The position numbers and the translations under genes were made by a program. 64,000 bases of DNA, from the NCBI RefSeq assembly GCF_030929505.1, contig NZ_JAVFVV010000004.1, forward strand, positions 1-64,000. The letters are read 5' to 3'. This document shows positions 1 through 8,962 of the stretch, in pieces. This DNA is from Mesorhizobium sp. LHD-90. GTDB taxonomy: Bacteria; Pseudomonadota; Alphaproteobacteria; Rhizobiales; Rhizobiaceae. The notes under the pieces are model-generated. The model made no database searches. It was not told the DNA's origin and saw only the letters and a list, made by a program, of their open reading frames with translations. How positions within the stretch are numbered: the first letter of the stretch is position 1; the number at the start of each line of letters is the position of its first letter.

Positions 1-1
1 C

Positions 2-124
2 GGTGAACTTCCCATCTGGCTTCACCGATACAATTGGCATCGCCCACATGGCAGCCTAAAGTCCAAAACACCAATCAGCCGCCTCGGACTAACCGAGGAC
101 AACCTCTTGAGGCTCCACACCTAA
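2..124 (+). mobile_element. 3' end of an IS481-family transposase (partial)
   Basis: The first 41 codons of frame 2 read out as the C-terminus of an IS481-type integrase-core transposase, with the segment HRYNWHRPHGSLKSKTPISR followed by a leucine-rich end and a TAA stop. In that family this tail follows the last acidic residue of the DDE domain. The rest of the gene lies before the window. Its stop overlaps the stop of the ROK gene on the opposite strand, so an insertion sequence probably ends right at this gene. Only the tail is visible, so the family call rests on the characteristic tail motif. Confidence 0.75.
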
Positions 125-1362
125 GCCACGTCCTTGCCACGCGCTGCCGTCTGACCGCCGACCGCGAGCACCTCGGTGTCGATGAAGGTGAGCGCCCGCA
201 TGGCGCAGCCCAGGGTGATCAGCGGCAACTCGTCGGCATAGGTGGCGAACGAGATCGCCTTGGAGTGCTGCCCACCGGCAGTCAGGCCGATCGTGGCGCG
301 CAGCGACGGCTCGATCAGGTCGAAAGCAGCCGCACCTATGCCAACCATCGCCACCGGCGCCGGGTCGATCAGCGCGAACAGGCTGCCAAGCCCGTAGCCC
401 AGCGCCTCGCCGGCCTTCTGATAGGCCTCCCGCTCGGGGCCGTCATGGTCGCGCGCCGAGACGGCGAGGCGCGCCATGTCGTCCACGCTGATGTCGGAGA
501 TCGGCGCCTCGTCCTCGCTGGCGCCGCTGGCGCTTCGCCAGATCGCGTAGTTGCCGGCATAGGCTTCCACGCAGCCGCGCCGTCCGCAGCGACAGAGCGC
601 GCCGTCCGGCCGGTGCACCATGTGGCCGAATTCGCCGCCCGAGGAATGCGTTCCGGTGAACAGATCGCCCTTCAGCACCAGCCCCATGCCGATGCCGTGT
701 GACAGAAGAATCGCGATGAAATCGTCGCGGTAGCGGTCAGGGTCGTGCCAGCGCAGCGCCACAGCGATCATGTTGCAGTCGTTCTCGACGGTTACCGGCA
801 CGCCGAAGGCTTTTTCCAGGCGGCCGCCGAAATCGACGCCTTCATGGGCGGTGATCGGCGACCACAGCATCTCGCGGCCGACCGCGTCGGTCGTGCCCTG
901 GACCGCCAGCACGATGCGCAGCACGTCTCGCCCGGCGACCTCGCGCCTGGCGGTCTGGCGCCGCACCATGGCGATGCATTCGCCGACGAGTTCGTCTTCG
1001 GAGAGATCGAAGGTCGAGAGTTTCCTGCGCTCCTCGACTATGACGCGGCCGGAAAAATCCACCACCGCCACCGACAGGAAATTGAACAGCAGCACGATGG
1101 CGACCACCGCCGCCGCTTCCGGATTGAGGCCGATCGCCACCTGCGGGCGGCCGCGCCTGGCGGCGCCGGCCTCGGCGCCCTTCGCCTCGGTCAGGATGCC
1201 CTCGGCGATCAGGTCGGCGGAAATCGCCGAGATGGTGGAATGGCTGAGCCCCGTCGTGGCCGCAATGTCGGTGCGCGACACCTGGCCGGCGCGGCGCACC
1301 GCTGAGATGACCATGGCGCGGTTGCGCTTGCGCAGGTCGTCGTGGCGTATTCCGACCGACAT
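121..1362 (-). CDS. ROK-family transcriptional regulator (XylR-like)
   Basis: A 413-residue protein. Residues about 10-70 form a winged helix-turn-helix (TDIAATTGLSHSTISAISAD). The rest is a ROK sugar-kinase-like domain with the zinc-binding signature CRCGRRGCVEAYAGN at about residues 257-271. ROK repressors of this length sense a sugar and release operator DNA. The gene is divergent from xylF, with 230 bp between the two starts containing two identical-pattern palindromes, so it most likely represses the xylose importer. This role is inferred from position and family. The start ATG at 1362 gives the standard MSVGIRHDDLRKRNR amino end seen in this subfamily. Confidence 0.9.
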   Translation of the reverse strand: MSVGIRHDDLRKRNRAMVISAVRRAGQVSRTDIAATTGLSHSTISAISADLIAEGILTEAKGAEAGAARRGRPQVAIGLNPEAAAVVAIVLLFNFLSVAVVDFSGRVIVEERRKLSTFDLSEDELVGECIAMVRRQTARREVAGRDVLRIVLAVQGTTDAVGREMLWSPITAHEGVDFGGRLEKAFGVPVTVENDCNMIAVALRWHDPDRYRDDFIAILLSHGIGMGLVLKGDLFTGTHSSGGEFGHMVHRPDGALCRCGRRGCVEAYAGNYAIWRSASGASEDEAPISDISVDDMARLAVSARDHDGPEREAYQKAGEALGYGLGSLFALIDPAPVAMVGIGAAAFDLIEPSLRATIGLTAGGQHSKAISFATYADELPLITLGCAMRALTFIDTEVLAVGGQTAARGKDVA

Positions 1363-1458
1363 GAGCGGGCTTTCCTCCCTGGTGCGCCGGCTTCTGTTTT
1401 CAGAGAAGCGGCCGGCTGTTTAGGATAGTGGCAGAAGCCGCCAGGCATGTCATCATTA

Positions 1459-1473
1459 TTTCGGGTTTCGAAA
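1459..1473. promoter_or_regulatory. Upstream candidate operator (TTTCG-N5-CGAAA)
   Basis: A perfect 5-bp inverted repeat TTTCG GGTTT CGAAA in the ROK/xylF intergenic region. It has the same arms and spacing as the site at 1531-1545, 72 bp downstream. Paired sites of this kind suit a dimeric ROK repressor that loops or covers the divergent promoters. Binding is inferred. Confidence 0.6.
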
Positions 1474-1500
1474 AAATTGACGCGACCAGCGGAATCGAGA

Positions 1501-1529
1501 TTGACAGAAATGCGTGTCTGGGACATATT
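1501..1529 (+). promoter_or_regulatory. Sigma-70 promoter of the xylFHG operon
   Basis: TTGACA at 1501-1506, a 17-bp spacer, then CATATT at 1524-1529. This is a near-consensus housekeeping promoter placed 63 bp before the xylF start. The operator at 1531-1545 sits immediately downstream of the -10 box, over the expected transcription start, which fits repression by the divergent ROK protein. Confidence 0.7.
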
Positions 1530-1530
1530 T

Positions 1531-1545
1531 TTTCGGGGCTCGAAA
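1531..1545. promoter_or_regulatory. Promoter-proximal candidate operator (TTTCG-N5-CGAAA)
   Basis: Inverted repeat TTTCG GGGCT CGAAA directly after the -10 box of the xylF promoter. It shares both arms and the spacer length with the copy at 1459-1473. It is the best candidate for the main operator of the neighbouring ROK regulator. Confidence 0.65.
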
Positions 1546-1592
1546 AAAAGCCTCGCAAAGTGAGCGCGCCTCACGGCGCTAGGGAGGAAAAC

Positions 1593-2633
1593 ATGAAGAA
1601 ATTCGCAGCCGCCATGCTGGCGGGTGTCGCGCTGTCCATGACGCTTGCCAGCGTCGCCAGCGCCAAGGACAAGGTCATCGGCGTTTCGTGGTCCAACTTC
1701 CAGGAAGAGCGCTGGAAGACCGACGAGGCCGCGATGAAGGCGGCGATCGAGGCAGCCGGCGACAAGTATATCTCCGCAGACGCGCAGTCGAACCCGGGCA
1801 AGCAGCTCACGGACGTCGAAAGCCTGATCAGCCAGGGCGCCAACGCGCTGATCATCCTGGCGCAGGACGCCTCGGCTATCGGCCCGGCAGTGCAGAAGGC
1901 GGTCGACGAAGGCATTCCGGTGGTCGGCTACGACCGCCTCATCGAGAACAAGGACGTTTTTTACCTGACCTTCGACAACAAGGAAGTCGGACGCCTGCAG
2001 GCCAAGGGCGTGTTCGCCGCCAAGCCCGAGGGCAACTACGTGTTCATCAAGGGCTCGGGTGCCGATCCGAACGCCGACTTCCTGTTCGCCGGCCAGATGG
2101 AAGTGCTCAAGGAAGCCGTCGACGCCGGCAAGATCAAGAATGTCGGCGAGGCCTATACCGACGGCTGGCTGCCCGCCAACGCGCAAAAAAACATGGAGCA
2201 GTTCCTGACCGCCAACGACAACAAGGTCGACGCGGTCGTGGCCTCCAATGACGGCACGGCAGGCGGTGCGATCGCCGCGCTGACCGCGCAGGGCCTTGCC
2301 GGCTCGGTGCCGGTCTCCGGCCAGGACGGCGACCATGCGGCGCTCAACCGCATCGCGCTCGGCACGCAGACCGTGTCGGTGTGGAAGGACGCGCGCGACC
2401 TTGGCAAGAACGCCGCCGAAATCGCCGCGCAACTCGCCGACGGCAAGAAGATGGCCGACATTGCCGGCGCGGTCGACTTCACCACGCCGGGCGGCAACAC
2501 CGTCAAGTCGGTGTTCCTCACCCCCGTGGCCATCACCAAGGACAATCTCAACGTCGTCATCGATGCGGGCTGGATCGGCAAGGACGTGGCCTGCGCCGGC
2601 GTCGCAGCGGGCAGCGTCGCCGCCTGCAACTGA
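1593..2633 (+). CDS. xylF: D-xylose ABC transporter, periplasmic binding protein
   Basis: 346 residues. An N-terminal signal peptide ([20 protein letters not shown], cleaved near ASA-KD) precedes a type-1 periplasmic sugar-binding fold beginning [15 protein letters not shown]. It captures pentose in the periplasm and delivers it to the XylH/XylG membrane complex. The start at 1593 is chosen because AGGGAGGAAA precedes it and the signal peptide follows at once; an in-frame start at 1428 would add residues that match no family member. It is the first gene of xylF-xylH-xylG. Xylose specificity is inferred from family and from the ROK neighbour. Confidence 0.92.
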   Translation: MKKFAAAMLAGVALSMTLASVASAKDKVIGVSWSNFQEERWKTDEAAMKAAIEAAGDKYISADAQSNPGKQLTDVESLISQGANALIILAQDASAIGPAVQKAVDEGIPVVGYDRLIENKDVFYLTFDNKEVGRLQAKGVFAAKPEGNYVFIKGSGADPNADFLFAGQMEVLKEAVDAGKIKNVGEAYTDGWLPANAQKNMEQFLTANDNKVDAVVASNDGTAGGAIAALTAQGLAGSVPVSGQDGDHAALNRIALGTQTVSVWKDARDLGKNAAEIAAQLADGKKMADIAGAVDFTTPGGNTVKSVFLTPVAITKDNLNVVIDAGWIGKDVACAGVAAGSVAACN

Positions 2634-2660
2634 TCGGCTGACACGCCGACAAAATCCGGG

Positions 2661-2694
2661 CGCCGCGGTTTGCGAAAGCCGCGGCGTTTTCTTA
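2661..2694 (+). terminator. Rho-independent-type terminator between xylF and xylH
   Basis: The 8-bp stem CGCCGCGG/CCGCGGCG with a 10-nt loop is followed by TTTTCTT. It lies 28 bp after xylF and 55 bp before the xylH start region. Partial termination here would give more binding protein than membrane components, a common arrangement in sugar ABC operons. The consequence is inferred. Confidence 0.75.
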
Positions 2695-2748
2695 AGCTCA
2701 TATTAGCCGGCAAGCCGCGACAGACGGCTGAGCGGCAGGGAGGGAACG

Positions 2749-4101
2749 ATGACGGACATGGCCTCCAAGCCGCGGGCCGACCTCGCGCGGGCATCCGAGC
2801 TCGGCGGCGTCGCCCGTTTCCTGAAAGCCACCGAAATCGATACGCGCATGCTCGGCATGGTCGGCGCTCTGCTGATCATCTGGATCGGGCTTCAGCTCAT
2901 CTCGAGCGCGCGGATCGGCGTGAATCCGTTCGAATTCGACAGTCGCACCTTCCTCGCCGCCCGCAATCTCTGGAATCTTTCGGTCCAGACCTCGTCGGTG
3001 GCGATCATGGCCACCGGCATGGTGCTGGTCATCGTCATGCGCAACATCGACCTGTCAGTGGGATCGGTCGAGGGACTGGTCGGCATGATCATGGGATTCG
3101 CCCAGGTGCATTTCCTCATCCGCGTCGTCGGGCTGGAGCTCGGCAATCCCTGGATCTGGGTGCTTGCACTCGCCACCGGCCTCGCCATTGGTATTTTGAT
3201 CGGCGCGTTCCAGGGCTTCATCATCGCCTATATGGACGTGCCCGCGTTCATCGTGACGCTGGGCGGACTGCTGGTCTGGCGCGGCGCGGCCTGGTGGGTC
3301 ACCAGCGGCCAGACCATCGCGCCGCTCGACGCAACTTTCCAGCTCATGGGCGGCGGGCCGCAGGGCTCGATCGGCGCGCGCTGGAGCTGGGTCCTCGCCG
3401 TTGTCGCCTGCGGCGCCGTCGTGCTGATGCTTCTGCACGCACGCCGGCAGCGCAAGCGGTTCCGTTTTCCGCTACGGCCGGTCTGGGCCGAAGTGCTGCG
3501 GGGGTTCGTTACCTGCGGTATCATTCTGGGCGCGGTAGGAATAGCCAATTCCTATCCGTGGCCGGCCGGCATCGTGAAGCGCTACGCCGAGGAGAACGGC
3601 ATCGCCGTGCCGGAGGGAGGCCTGTTCATCGCCCACGGCATCGCCATTCCGGTGCTGATCGCGATCGCCGTCGGCATCGTCATGACCTTCGTCACCAACC
3701 GCACGCGTTTCGGCCGCTACGTCTTCGCCATCGGCGGAAATCCCGAGGCGGCCAACCTCGCCGGCATAAAGACGCGCTGGGTGACCATGAAGGTGTTCAT
3801 GATCATGGGGGCGCTGGCGGCGATCAGCGCGGCGGTCTCGTCGGCGCGCCTCAACTCGTCGACCAACTCGCTCGGCACGCTGGATGAGCTGCTGGTGATC
3901 GCCGCGGCGGTGATCGGAGGCACCTCGCTCGCCGGCGGATCGGGCACCGTTATCGGCGCCATGCTTGGCGCGCTGCTGATGCAGTCGCTGCAGTCCGGCA
4001 TGGTGCTGCTCGGCGTCGACTCGCCGCTGCAGAGCATCGTCGTCGGCGCCGTGCTGGTCGTCGCCGTCTGGCTCGACACCGTTTACCGCAAGCGCGTCTG
4101 A
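2749..4101 (+). CDS. xylH: D-xylose ABC transporter, permease
   Basis: 450 residues, a multi-spanning membrane protein of the sugar ABC permease (BPD_transp_2) family. Hydrophobic segments run from residue about 35 to the end, and the conserved motif [12 protein letters not shown] lies in the cytoplasmic loop near residue 328, followed by [15 protein letters not shown]. The length is that of the XylH subgroup, which is longer than ribose permeases. It forms the transmembrane channel for the sugar delivered by XylF and is powered by XylG 11 bp downstream. The ATG at 2749 follows GGGAGGGAACG. Confidence 0.9.
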   Translation: MTDMASKPRADLARASELGGVARFLKATEIDTRMLGMVGALLIIWIGLQLISSARIGVNPFEFDSRTFLAARNLWNLSVQTSSVAIMATGMVLVIVMRNIDLSVGSVEGLVGMIMGFAQVHFLIRVVGLELGNPWIWVLALATGLAIGILIGAFQGFIIAYMDVPAFIVTLGGLLVWRGAAWWVTSGQTIAPLDATFQLMGGGPQGSIGARWSWVLAVVACGAVVLMLLHARRQRKRFRFPLRPVWAEVLRGFVTCGIILGAVGIANSYPWPAGIVKRYAEENGIAVPEGGLFIAHGIAIPVLIAIAVGIVMTFVTNRTRFGRYVFAIGGNPEAANLAGIKTRWVTMKVFMIMGALAAISAAVSSARLNSSTNSLGTLDELLVIAAAVIGGTSLAGGSGTVIGAMLGALLMQSLQSGMVLLGVDSPLQSIVVGAVLVVAVWLDTVYRKRV

Positions 4102-4112
4102 AGGAGGACATC

Positions 4113-4910
4113 ATGGCCGATAGCCGCACCCCTCTCGTCGACCTGCGCAACATCTCGATCGCCTTCGGCGGCATCCGCGCCGTGGACGACGCCTCCGTCA
4201 ACCTCTTTCCCGGCGAAGTGGTCGCGCTGCTCGGCCACAACGGCGCGGGCAAGTCGACGCTGATCAAAATCCTGTCCGGCGCCTACAAGCGCGATCACGG
4301 CCAGATCTTCGTCAATGGCGAGGAGGCGTCGATCTCCAACCCGCGCGACGCCAAGAAATACGGGATCGAGACGATCTACCAGACGCTGGCGCTGGCCGAC
4401 AATGTCGACGCCGCCGCCAACCTTTTTCTCGGCCGCGAGTTGATGACCTCTTACGGCACGCTCGACGACGCCGCAATGGAGTCGGAAGCCCGCAAGGTGA
4501 TGGGCCGGCTCAATCCGCGCTTTCAGCGGTTCAAGGAACCGGTGGTGAAACTCTCCGGCGGCCAGCGCCAGTCGGTGGCGATCGCCCGCGCCATCCTGTT
4601 CAATGCCCGCATCCTGATCATGGATGAGCCCACCGCCGCGCTCGGCCCGCAGGAGACCGCGCAGGTCGGCGAACTGGTCAAGCAGCTCAAGGCCGAGGGC
4701 ATCGGCATCTTCCTGATCAGTCACGACATCCATGACGTCTTCGACCTCGCCGACCGCGTCTGCGTCATGAAGAACGGTCAGGTGGTCGGCACGGCCCACA
4801 CCGGCGACGTAACCCAGGACGAGGTGCTGGGCATGATCATCCTCGGCAAATGCCCTGCCGGCGCCATTCCGGGGCCGGGCGCGCTGAAGGTCGCCACCGC
4901 CGCGGCATGA
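4113..4910 (+). CDS. xylG: Sugar ABC transporter ATP-binding protein, single-domain type
   Basis: 265 residues with one complete ABC domain: Walker [10 protein letters not shown] (about residues 47-55), Q-loop, signature [14 protein letters not shown] and Walker [12 protein letters not shown]. It hydrolyses ATP to drive uptake by XylH. Enteric XylG proteins have two tandem ABC domains (about 510 residues). This protein has only one, as in the single-domain variant of many Rhizobiales, so it would act as a homodimer. AGGAGG lies 6 bp before the ATG. The xyl assignment comes mainly from operon context. Confidence 0.85.
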   Translation: MADSRTPLVDLRNISIAFGGIRAVDDASVNLFPGEVVALLGHNGAGKSTLIKILSGAYKRDHGQIFVNGEEASISNPRDAKKYGIETIYQTLALADNVDAAANLFLGRELMTSYGTLDDAAMESEARKVMGRLNPRFQRFKEPVVKLSGGQRQSVAIARAILFNARILIMDEPTAALGPQETAQVGELVKQLKAEGIGIFLISHDIHDVFDLADRVCVMKNGQVVGTAHTGDVTQDEVLGMIILGKCPAGAIPGPGALKVATAAA

Positions 4911-5059
4911 CCGGATATCCGCCAGCGTCCACCTGTGGCGCATGGGCCGCAGGTACAATGGTTGCGCCAGGGGGCTGGGCCACCGCGTCGCATGCGCGGA
5001 TTGCATTCTCGCACCCCTGACCCCATAAAGTCGGTACCTCCGAGAGGGCAGAGCCGGCG

Positions 5060-6733
5060 TTGAAGAAGCTGCTTCCGTATCTGGCGTTTGCGGCCGTGGC
5101 CATCGCCAGCCTTGTCACCGCCGGCTTCGCATACCGTACCGGCGAGGAGGCTGCGCGTTTCAAGTTCGAGGCCGCCGCCGACGACGCGCTGGGCCGGCTG
5201 GAAAGCCGGCTGGATCTCGACCTGTCGCTTCTGGTCTCGACGCAGGCATTTTTCGAAGCGCGGTACGGCAACGTCACCAAGGCTGAGTTCAGCAACTACT
5301 ATGTATCGCTGCACGCCAACGAGAATTTTCCCGGCCTGCGCGGCGTAGGCTTCCTGAGCCTGGTCAGGAACGGCGCGGAAGCGGCGGTGGAGCAGAAAAT
5401 CTCCTCCGAATTCGGCTTCCCCCGCGAGGTATTTCCGGCCTCGACCGAATCATGGCGCGCGCCGGTCACGCTGTTCGAGCCGCTCGACGAGAATTCCCAG
5501 GAGGCGATCGGCTTCGACATGTATTCGGAGCCGGCACGCCGCGCGGCGATTGAGGCCGCGCTTTCAAGCGGGGGAGCCAAAGCAACCGGCCGAGTGGTGC
5601 TCGGGCAGAATACCGGCAGCAACCAACCGGCGCCGGGCATCCTCGTCTATTCGGCTCTGCGGGCGAAGGCGGCCGATCCGGAGGGGGCCGGGAATCCGTC
5701 GGTCGGCCTGGTCTTTGTGTCCTTCCGCACGGCCGAACTGTTCTACTCGGCCCTGGTCAAGCCGCCGATCCTGCCCGTCAATGTCGAGGTGCATGATGGC
5801 CCACCCTCGGCGGACACGCTGCTGTTCCGCTCCGAGGCGCCGCCCGACTCGCGGTTTTCGGACGATTTCCTGGTGACGCGCAAGCTGATCGTCGGGGGCA
5901 GGGAGTGGACATTGCAGTTCCGTCCCACCAGCGGCTTTCAGCGCCCGTCGTCGCGCGCGCTGCCGATCCTGCTCGGGCTGGCCGGCCTGATGCTTGCCGG
6001 GGCGATGGCGGCGCTGGCGCGTTACCAGGAACGGACCTACGAAGCCAAGTCGCGGCTGCACGACGCCACCGAGCGCAGCCTCGCCGAGAAGGACCTGATG
6101 CTTCAGGAGATGAAGCATCGCATCAAGAACTCGATCGCGCGCGTGCTGGCGATCGCCCGGCAGACGGCCTCCAATTCGGCGGACATCAAGGAGTTCTCTG
6201 ACTCTTTCGCGGCGCGGCTGCAGGCCATGGCCGCGTCGCAGGACATGCTGACGCGGTCGCGCTGGCAGAAGGCCGACCTCGGCGACCTGCTGCGCATGGA
6301 ACTGGAGCAGGTGTTCGGCAAGACGATCCCGGAAGATGCATTGAGCGGCCCCAAGGTGCTGCTCAACGAAACCGCTACCCAGTCACTGGGGCTGACCTTC
6401 CATGAACTTGCCACCAACGCGCTCAAATACGGCACGGTCGCCAGTTCCGTGTCGGCGCTTGCCGTGGCGTGGACGGTCGAGCGGATGCCGTCGGAACGAC
6501 GGCTGCGGCTGCGCTGGAAAGAAGCCGGTTCGACGCTCCAGAACCAGGGCCGCGGCAGCGGGTTCGGAACCCGGCTGATCGAAATGAACATCACGCGGGA
6601 GCTGAACGGCAGGATCACGCGCGACTTCGGCGCCGACGGTCTCACAATCGATATAGACATCCCGCTCGACCGGGATTTCGACCCCAGGATGCGACGGTCA
6701 GCCCCCGCTCAGGACGAACCTGTCGAGGGCTAG
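5060..6733 (+). CDS. CHASE-domain HWE-family sensor histidine kinase
   Basis: 557 residues. A transmembrane helix at about residues 5-23 is followed by a periplasmic CHASE domain (about 65-270, with FPGLRGVGFLSLV), a second helix at about 307-324 and a cytoplasmic HWE kinase core. The H-box is MLQEMKHRIKNSIARVLAIA and an N-box and G-box follow to about residue 535. HWE kinases phosphorylate response regulators such as PhyR. phyR lies 2.2 kb downstream, so a general-stress input role is plausible but inferred. The start is TTG. Its 3' end overlaps the convergent lipoprotein gene by 4 bp. Confidence 0.85.
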   Translation: MKKLLPYLAFAAVAIASLVTAGFAYRTGEEAARFKFEAAADDALGRLESRLDLDLSLLVSTQAFFEARYGNVTKAEFSNYYVSLHANENFPGLRGVGFLSLVRNGAEAAVEQKISSEFGFPREVFPASTESWRAPVTLFEPLDENSQEAIGFDMYSEPARRAAIEAALSSGGAKATGRVVLGQNTGSNQPAPGILVYSALRAKAADPEGAGNPSVGLVFVSFRTAELFYSALVKPPILPVNVEVHDGPPSADTLLFRSEAPPDSRFSDDFLVTRKLIVGGREWTLQFRPTSGFQRPSSRALPILLGLAGLMLAGAMAALARYQERTYEAKSRLHDATERSLAEKDLMLQEMKHRIKNSIARVLAIARQTASNSADIKEFSDSFAARLQAMAASQDMLTRSRWQKADLGDLLRMELEQVFGKTIPEDALSGPKVLLNETATQSLGLTFHELATNALKYGTVASSVSALAVAWTVERMPSERRLRLRWKEAGSTLQNQGRGSGFGTRLIEMNITRELNGRITRDFGADGLTIDIDIPLDRDFDPRMRRSAPAQDEPVEG

Positions 6734-6954
6734 CATTTCGCCTCGTACAGGCCGCCTGCCGCCGTCTTGTAGGTGCAGAAGCCGGGCCGCGAAGCAGTGC
6801 CCACTTTGGCGGCGCCGGCGGTTTCCACCTTGCTGGCGGCTATCACCGCAGCGGGGTCGACCGCCGGGGGCGCTGCTGCCGTGGTGCAGCCAGCCAGCGC
6901 AGCGCCTGCCATCAAGCCCAATGTGATTTTCGTGGTCGACACCGTTTCCTCCAT
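6730..6954 (-). CDS. Small lipoprotein
   Basis: A 74-residue protein beginning MEETVSTTKITLGLMAG with lipobox LAGC, so the mature protein would start at that cysteine and be lipid-anchored. The remainder is alanine/valine-rich with two cysteines near the end (FCTYKTAAGGLYEAKC). I do not recognise a domain. A GTG five residues in is an alternative start. It sits between two HWE kinases and converges on the first. Confidence 0.65.
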   Translation of the reverse strand: MEETVSTTKITLGLMAGAALAGCTTAAAPPAVDPAAVIAASKVETAGAAKVGTASRPGFCTYKTAAGGLYEAKC

Positions 6955-7027
6955 CGATCGCCGAGCGATGGATAACACGGGCGGCGTTGTTCTGCCCACT
7001 CAAATTGAGGCAGGTTCCACATCGGCT

Positions 7028-7351
7028 CTATCTGCCGACGCTGGACGTGGTTGAGCGGTCGATGGTTCCGGCAACTTCTGCGTTGACGGTCTCGATCGAC
7101 GCATGGAGCTGTCCGTCGCGGCCGATGTCCCACACCAGCTCCGCGTCCTCTTCCTCCATGGCCGGGTCCACGTAAACGCATTGCCCGAACAGTTTTTCCC
7201 GCTGGCCGCGGAACGACGACAGCACCGGCTCCAGTTCCGACTGGCATTCCTCGTAGGTTTCGTAAACTGTCACCGGGGAAGGCATTTCGGTGCACTGCTT
7301 CAGGTCGCCCGAGCAGCCAACGATCAATAGAAGAGCGGCTATATGTTCCAT
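7028..7351 (-). CDS. Small exported protein, probable stress regulon member
   Basis: 107 residues starting MEHIAALLLIVGCSGDLKQC. The hydrophobic start and the cysteine at position 13 suggest a short signal or lipoprotein-like anchor. The central segment (PVTVYETYEECQSELEPVL) resembles small secreted proteins of rhizobia with paired cysteines. Function unknown. An upstream in-frame extension is possible but would place the EcfG-type promoter at 7374-7399 inside the gene, so the later start is preferred. Confidence 0.6.
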   Translation of the reverse strand: MEHIAALLLIVGCSGDLKQCTEMPSPVTVYETYEECQSELEPVLSSFRGQREKLFGQCVYVDPAMEEEDAELVWDIGRDGQLHASIETVNAEVAGTIDRSTTSSVGR

Positions 7352-7373
7352 GACGAAAGTCCCTTTCGCCAGT

Positions 7374-7399
7374 AACGATGTCGACGGCGGGACGGTTCC
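7374..7399 (-). promoter_or_regulatory. EcfG-type promoter upstream of the 7028-7351 gene
   Basis: On the minus strand GGAAC, a 17-bp spacer, then CGTT, 23 bp before the start codon. It matches the alphaproteobacterial general-stress consensus GGAAC-N16/17-CGTT. Confidence 0.7.
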
Positions 7400-7523
7400 C
7401 AGATGACGGAGACGTGAAGTCGCGCATCGGGTCATCTTTCTTTGCCCGGGACTTACGGCCGGCCGGATCAATGCCGCAGGCAAGGCGCGGTGTGCTTTGA
7501 TCGATGTTCGTCTTCCGGCTCGG

Positions 7524-8507
7524 CTATTCCGTTTCGTAGCTTCCTTCCGGCACCAGCAGCGAATAGGTGAGCTTGGTATCGGTCAGTTCCAGTTTGGCCG
7601 ATCCGTTGAGCGCGGCCGGCACCACGCGCTCCAGCGCCACGCTGCCGAAACGCCTCTGGCCGACGCTGCGGCTGCTGACGCTGATGCCTTCGCTCCACTT
7701 AATCGAAAGAGCCGGCACTGCGGGCCTGGCCTGGATCTGCGTGGTGATGGTGACGTGGCCGTCCGGCCGCGCCAGTGCGCCATAGCTCACCGAATTGACG
7801 GCGAGTTCGTGCAGCGCCAGCCCTATATGCAGGGCCGCATTGGGATTGAGATAGGGCTGGTCGCCCTCGATCCGGATGTTTCGGTGCGGGTCGGCGGTGT
7901 AGCGGCCCACCTGGCCGACGATGAGTTCCATCAGGGACGCACCCCGCCAGTTCGAGGACGTCACCAGATCCTGAGTCGATGCAAGCGATTGTAACCTGCC
8001 GCGAAAGCGCGACAGGAAGCCGTCGACGTTCTCGGCGTGACGGCCGGTCTGGGTGGCGATGCTCTGAATGATCGCCAACAGGTTCTTGGAGCGATGCGCG
8101 ACTTCGCGCAGCAAGGTCCGCAGCGTCTGCTCGCGGTGCTTCTGGTCGGTAATGTCGACTGCCGTGGCCATGACACCGCAGATTTCGCCCTCCGGCGTGC
8201 GGTCGACGTCGAGCCAGATCGCAAACCAGGCAGAGCCGCCTTCCGCCGGGATGCAGATCTCCAGCTTGCGCGAGACGCCGGTGGCAACGACGTCGTGCTT
8301 GGCGCGGATGAGGTCGTTTGCGACGCCGGACGGAAGGAAATCCGTCAACTGTTTGCCGTCGACCGGATGCCTGGACCACGCTGAGGGGATATTCTCCGCC
8401 CACACCACCTTGAATTCGAGGTCGCAATAGGTGATCGAAATACCCGTATTAGACAGCGCCCTGAGCAGGCTGCTCCCCCTATCCGGCGTCGATGGCATGG
8501 AGCCCAT
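7524..8507 (-). CDS. PAS-domain HWE-family sensor histidine kinase
   Basis: About 327 residues with no membrane helix. A PAS fold occupies roughly the first 125 residues (LSNTGISITYCDLEFKVVWA to the PAC-like VMATAVDITDQKHREQTL). The HWE dimerisation/phosphoacceptor segment LLREVAHRSKNLLAIIQSIA and an HWE ATPase domain follow. It is a soluble kinase that likely signals to PhyR, encoded 450 bp upstream. A TTG at 8579 would add 24 residues; the ATG at 8507 is preferred because the PAS domain starts soon after. The kinase-PhyR link is inferred from context and known EcfG-system architecture. Confidence 0.85.
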   Translation of the reverse strand: MGSMPSTPDRGSSLLRALSNTGISITYCDLEFKVVWAENIPSAWSRHPVDGKQLTDFLPSGVANDLIRAKHDVVATGVSRKLEICIPAEGGSAWFAIWLDVDRTPEGEICGVMATAVDITDQKHREQTLRTLLREVAHRSKNLLAIIQSIATQTGRHAENVDGFLSRFRGRLQSLASTQDLVTSSNWRGASLMELIVGQVGRYTADPHRNIRIEGDQPYLNPNAALHIGLALHELAVNSVSYGALARPDGHVTITTQIQARPAVPALSIKWSEGISVSSRSVGQRRFGSVALERVVPAALNGSAKLELTDTKLTYSLLVPEGSYETE

Positions 8508-8700
8508 TCTGAATGCCTGCCCGAAGTTCGGTGAGTTGCCGGTGGCCTTTACCCTCTCCCTCACGCGTATCTTTGGCAAAACCGATTAAAGATCTCCAAA
8601 AAGTTCCGCCGGACCTCACCGCTTGTGGCAAGTGCGATCCGGCGGCACTGGAAACCGTTTGAGGGGTGCGGCTTCCAGTTTCTGGTTTCATCCGTGCGGT

Positions 8701-8865
8701 CTATGCGCGTCTGACGAGCCCGGCGATGAGCGAGATCACGAGGAACGCCAGGAATACGAAGAACAGGATCTGCGCGATGCCGGCCGACGTACCGGCAATG
8801 CCGCCGAAGCCGAGCGCGCCCGCGATGATGGCGACGACGAGGAAGACGAGGGCCCAGTACAACAT
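8701..8865 (-). CDS. DUF1328-family small membrane protein
   Basis: A 54-residue protein with two hydrophobic helices around a glycine-rich turn: start [20 protein letters not shown], then [13 protein letters not shown] and a second helix ending in LVRRA. This is the classic YtjA/DUF1328 pattern of stress-induced inner-membrane miniproteins. It has its own perfect EcfG promoter at 8893-8917, 28 bp upstream, so it is very likely a member of the general stress regulon. Molecular function unknown. Confidence 0.9.
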   Translation of the reverse strand: MLYWALVFLVVAIIAGALGFGGIAGTSAGIAQILFFVFLAFLVISLIAGLVRRA

Positions 8866-8892
8866 GGCTAATCTCCTGAATTGCTGACTGAA

Positions 8893-8917
8893 AACGCCGG
8901 CCTATGAGGATGGTTCC
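8893..8917 (-). promoter_or_regulatory. EcfG-type promoter of the DUF1328 gene
   Basis: Minus strand: GGAAC, 16-bp spacer, CGTT. Exact match to the general-stress sigma factor consensus, 28 bp before the start codon. Confidence 0.8.
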
Positions 8918-8962
8918 AATGAAACGGGCGCCGTGGGAGCCGTTTGACACGGAAGAACCCTT

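Noticed and set aside
8579..8610. EcfG promoter for the PAS-HWE kinase
   Set aside because: GGAAC is present but the spacing to the nearest CGGT is 18 bp and the -10 is off consensus, so it was not listed.
8561..8950. 129-codon minus-strand frame over the DUF1328 gene
   Set aside because: Arginine/histidine-rich out-of-frame reading; the 54-residue DUF1328 protein with its EcfG promoter explains the region.
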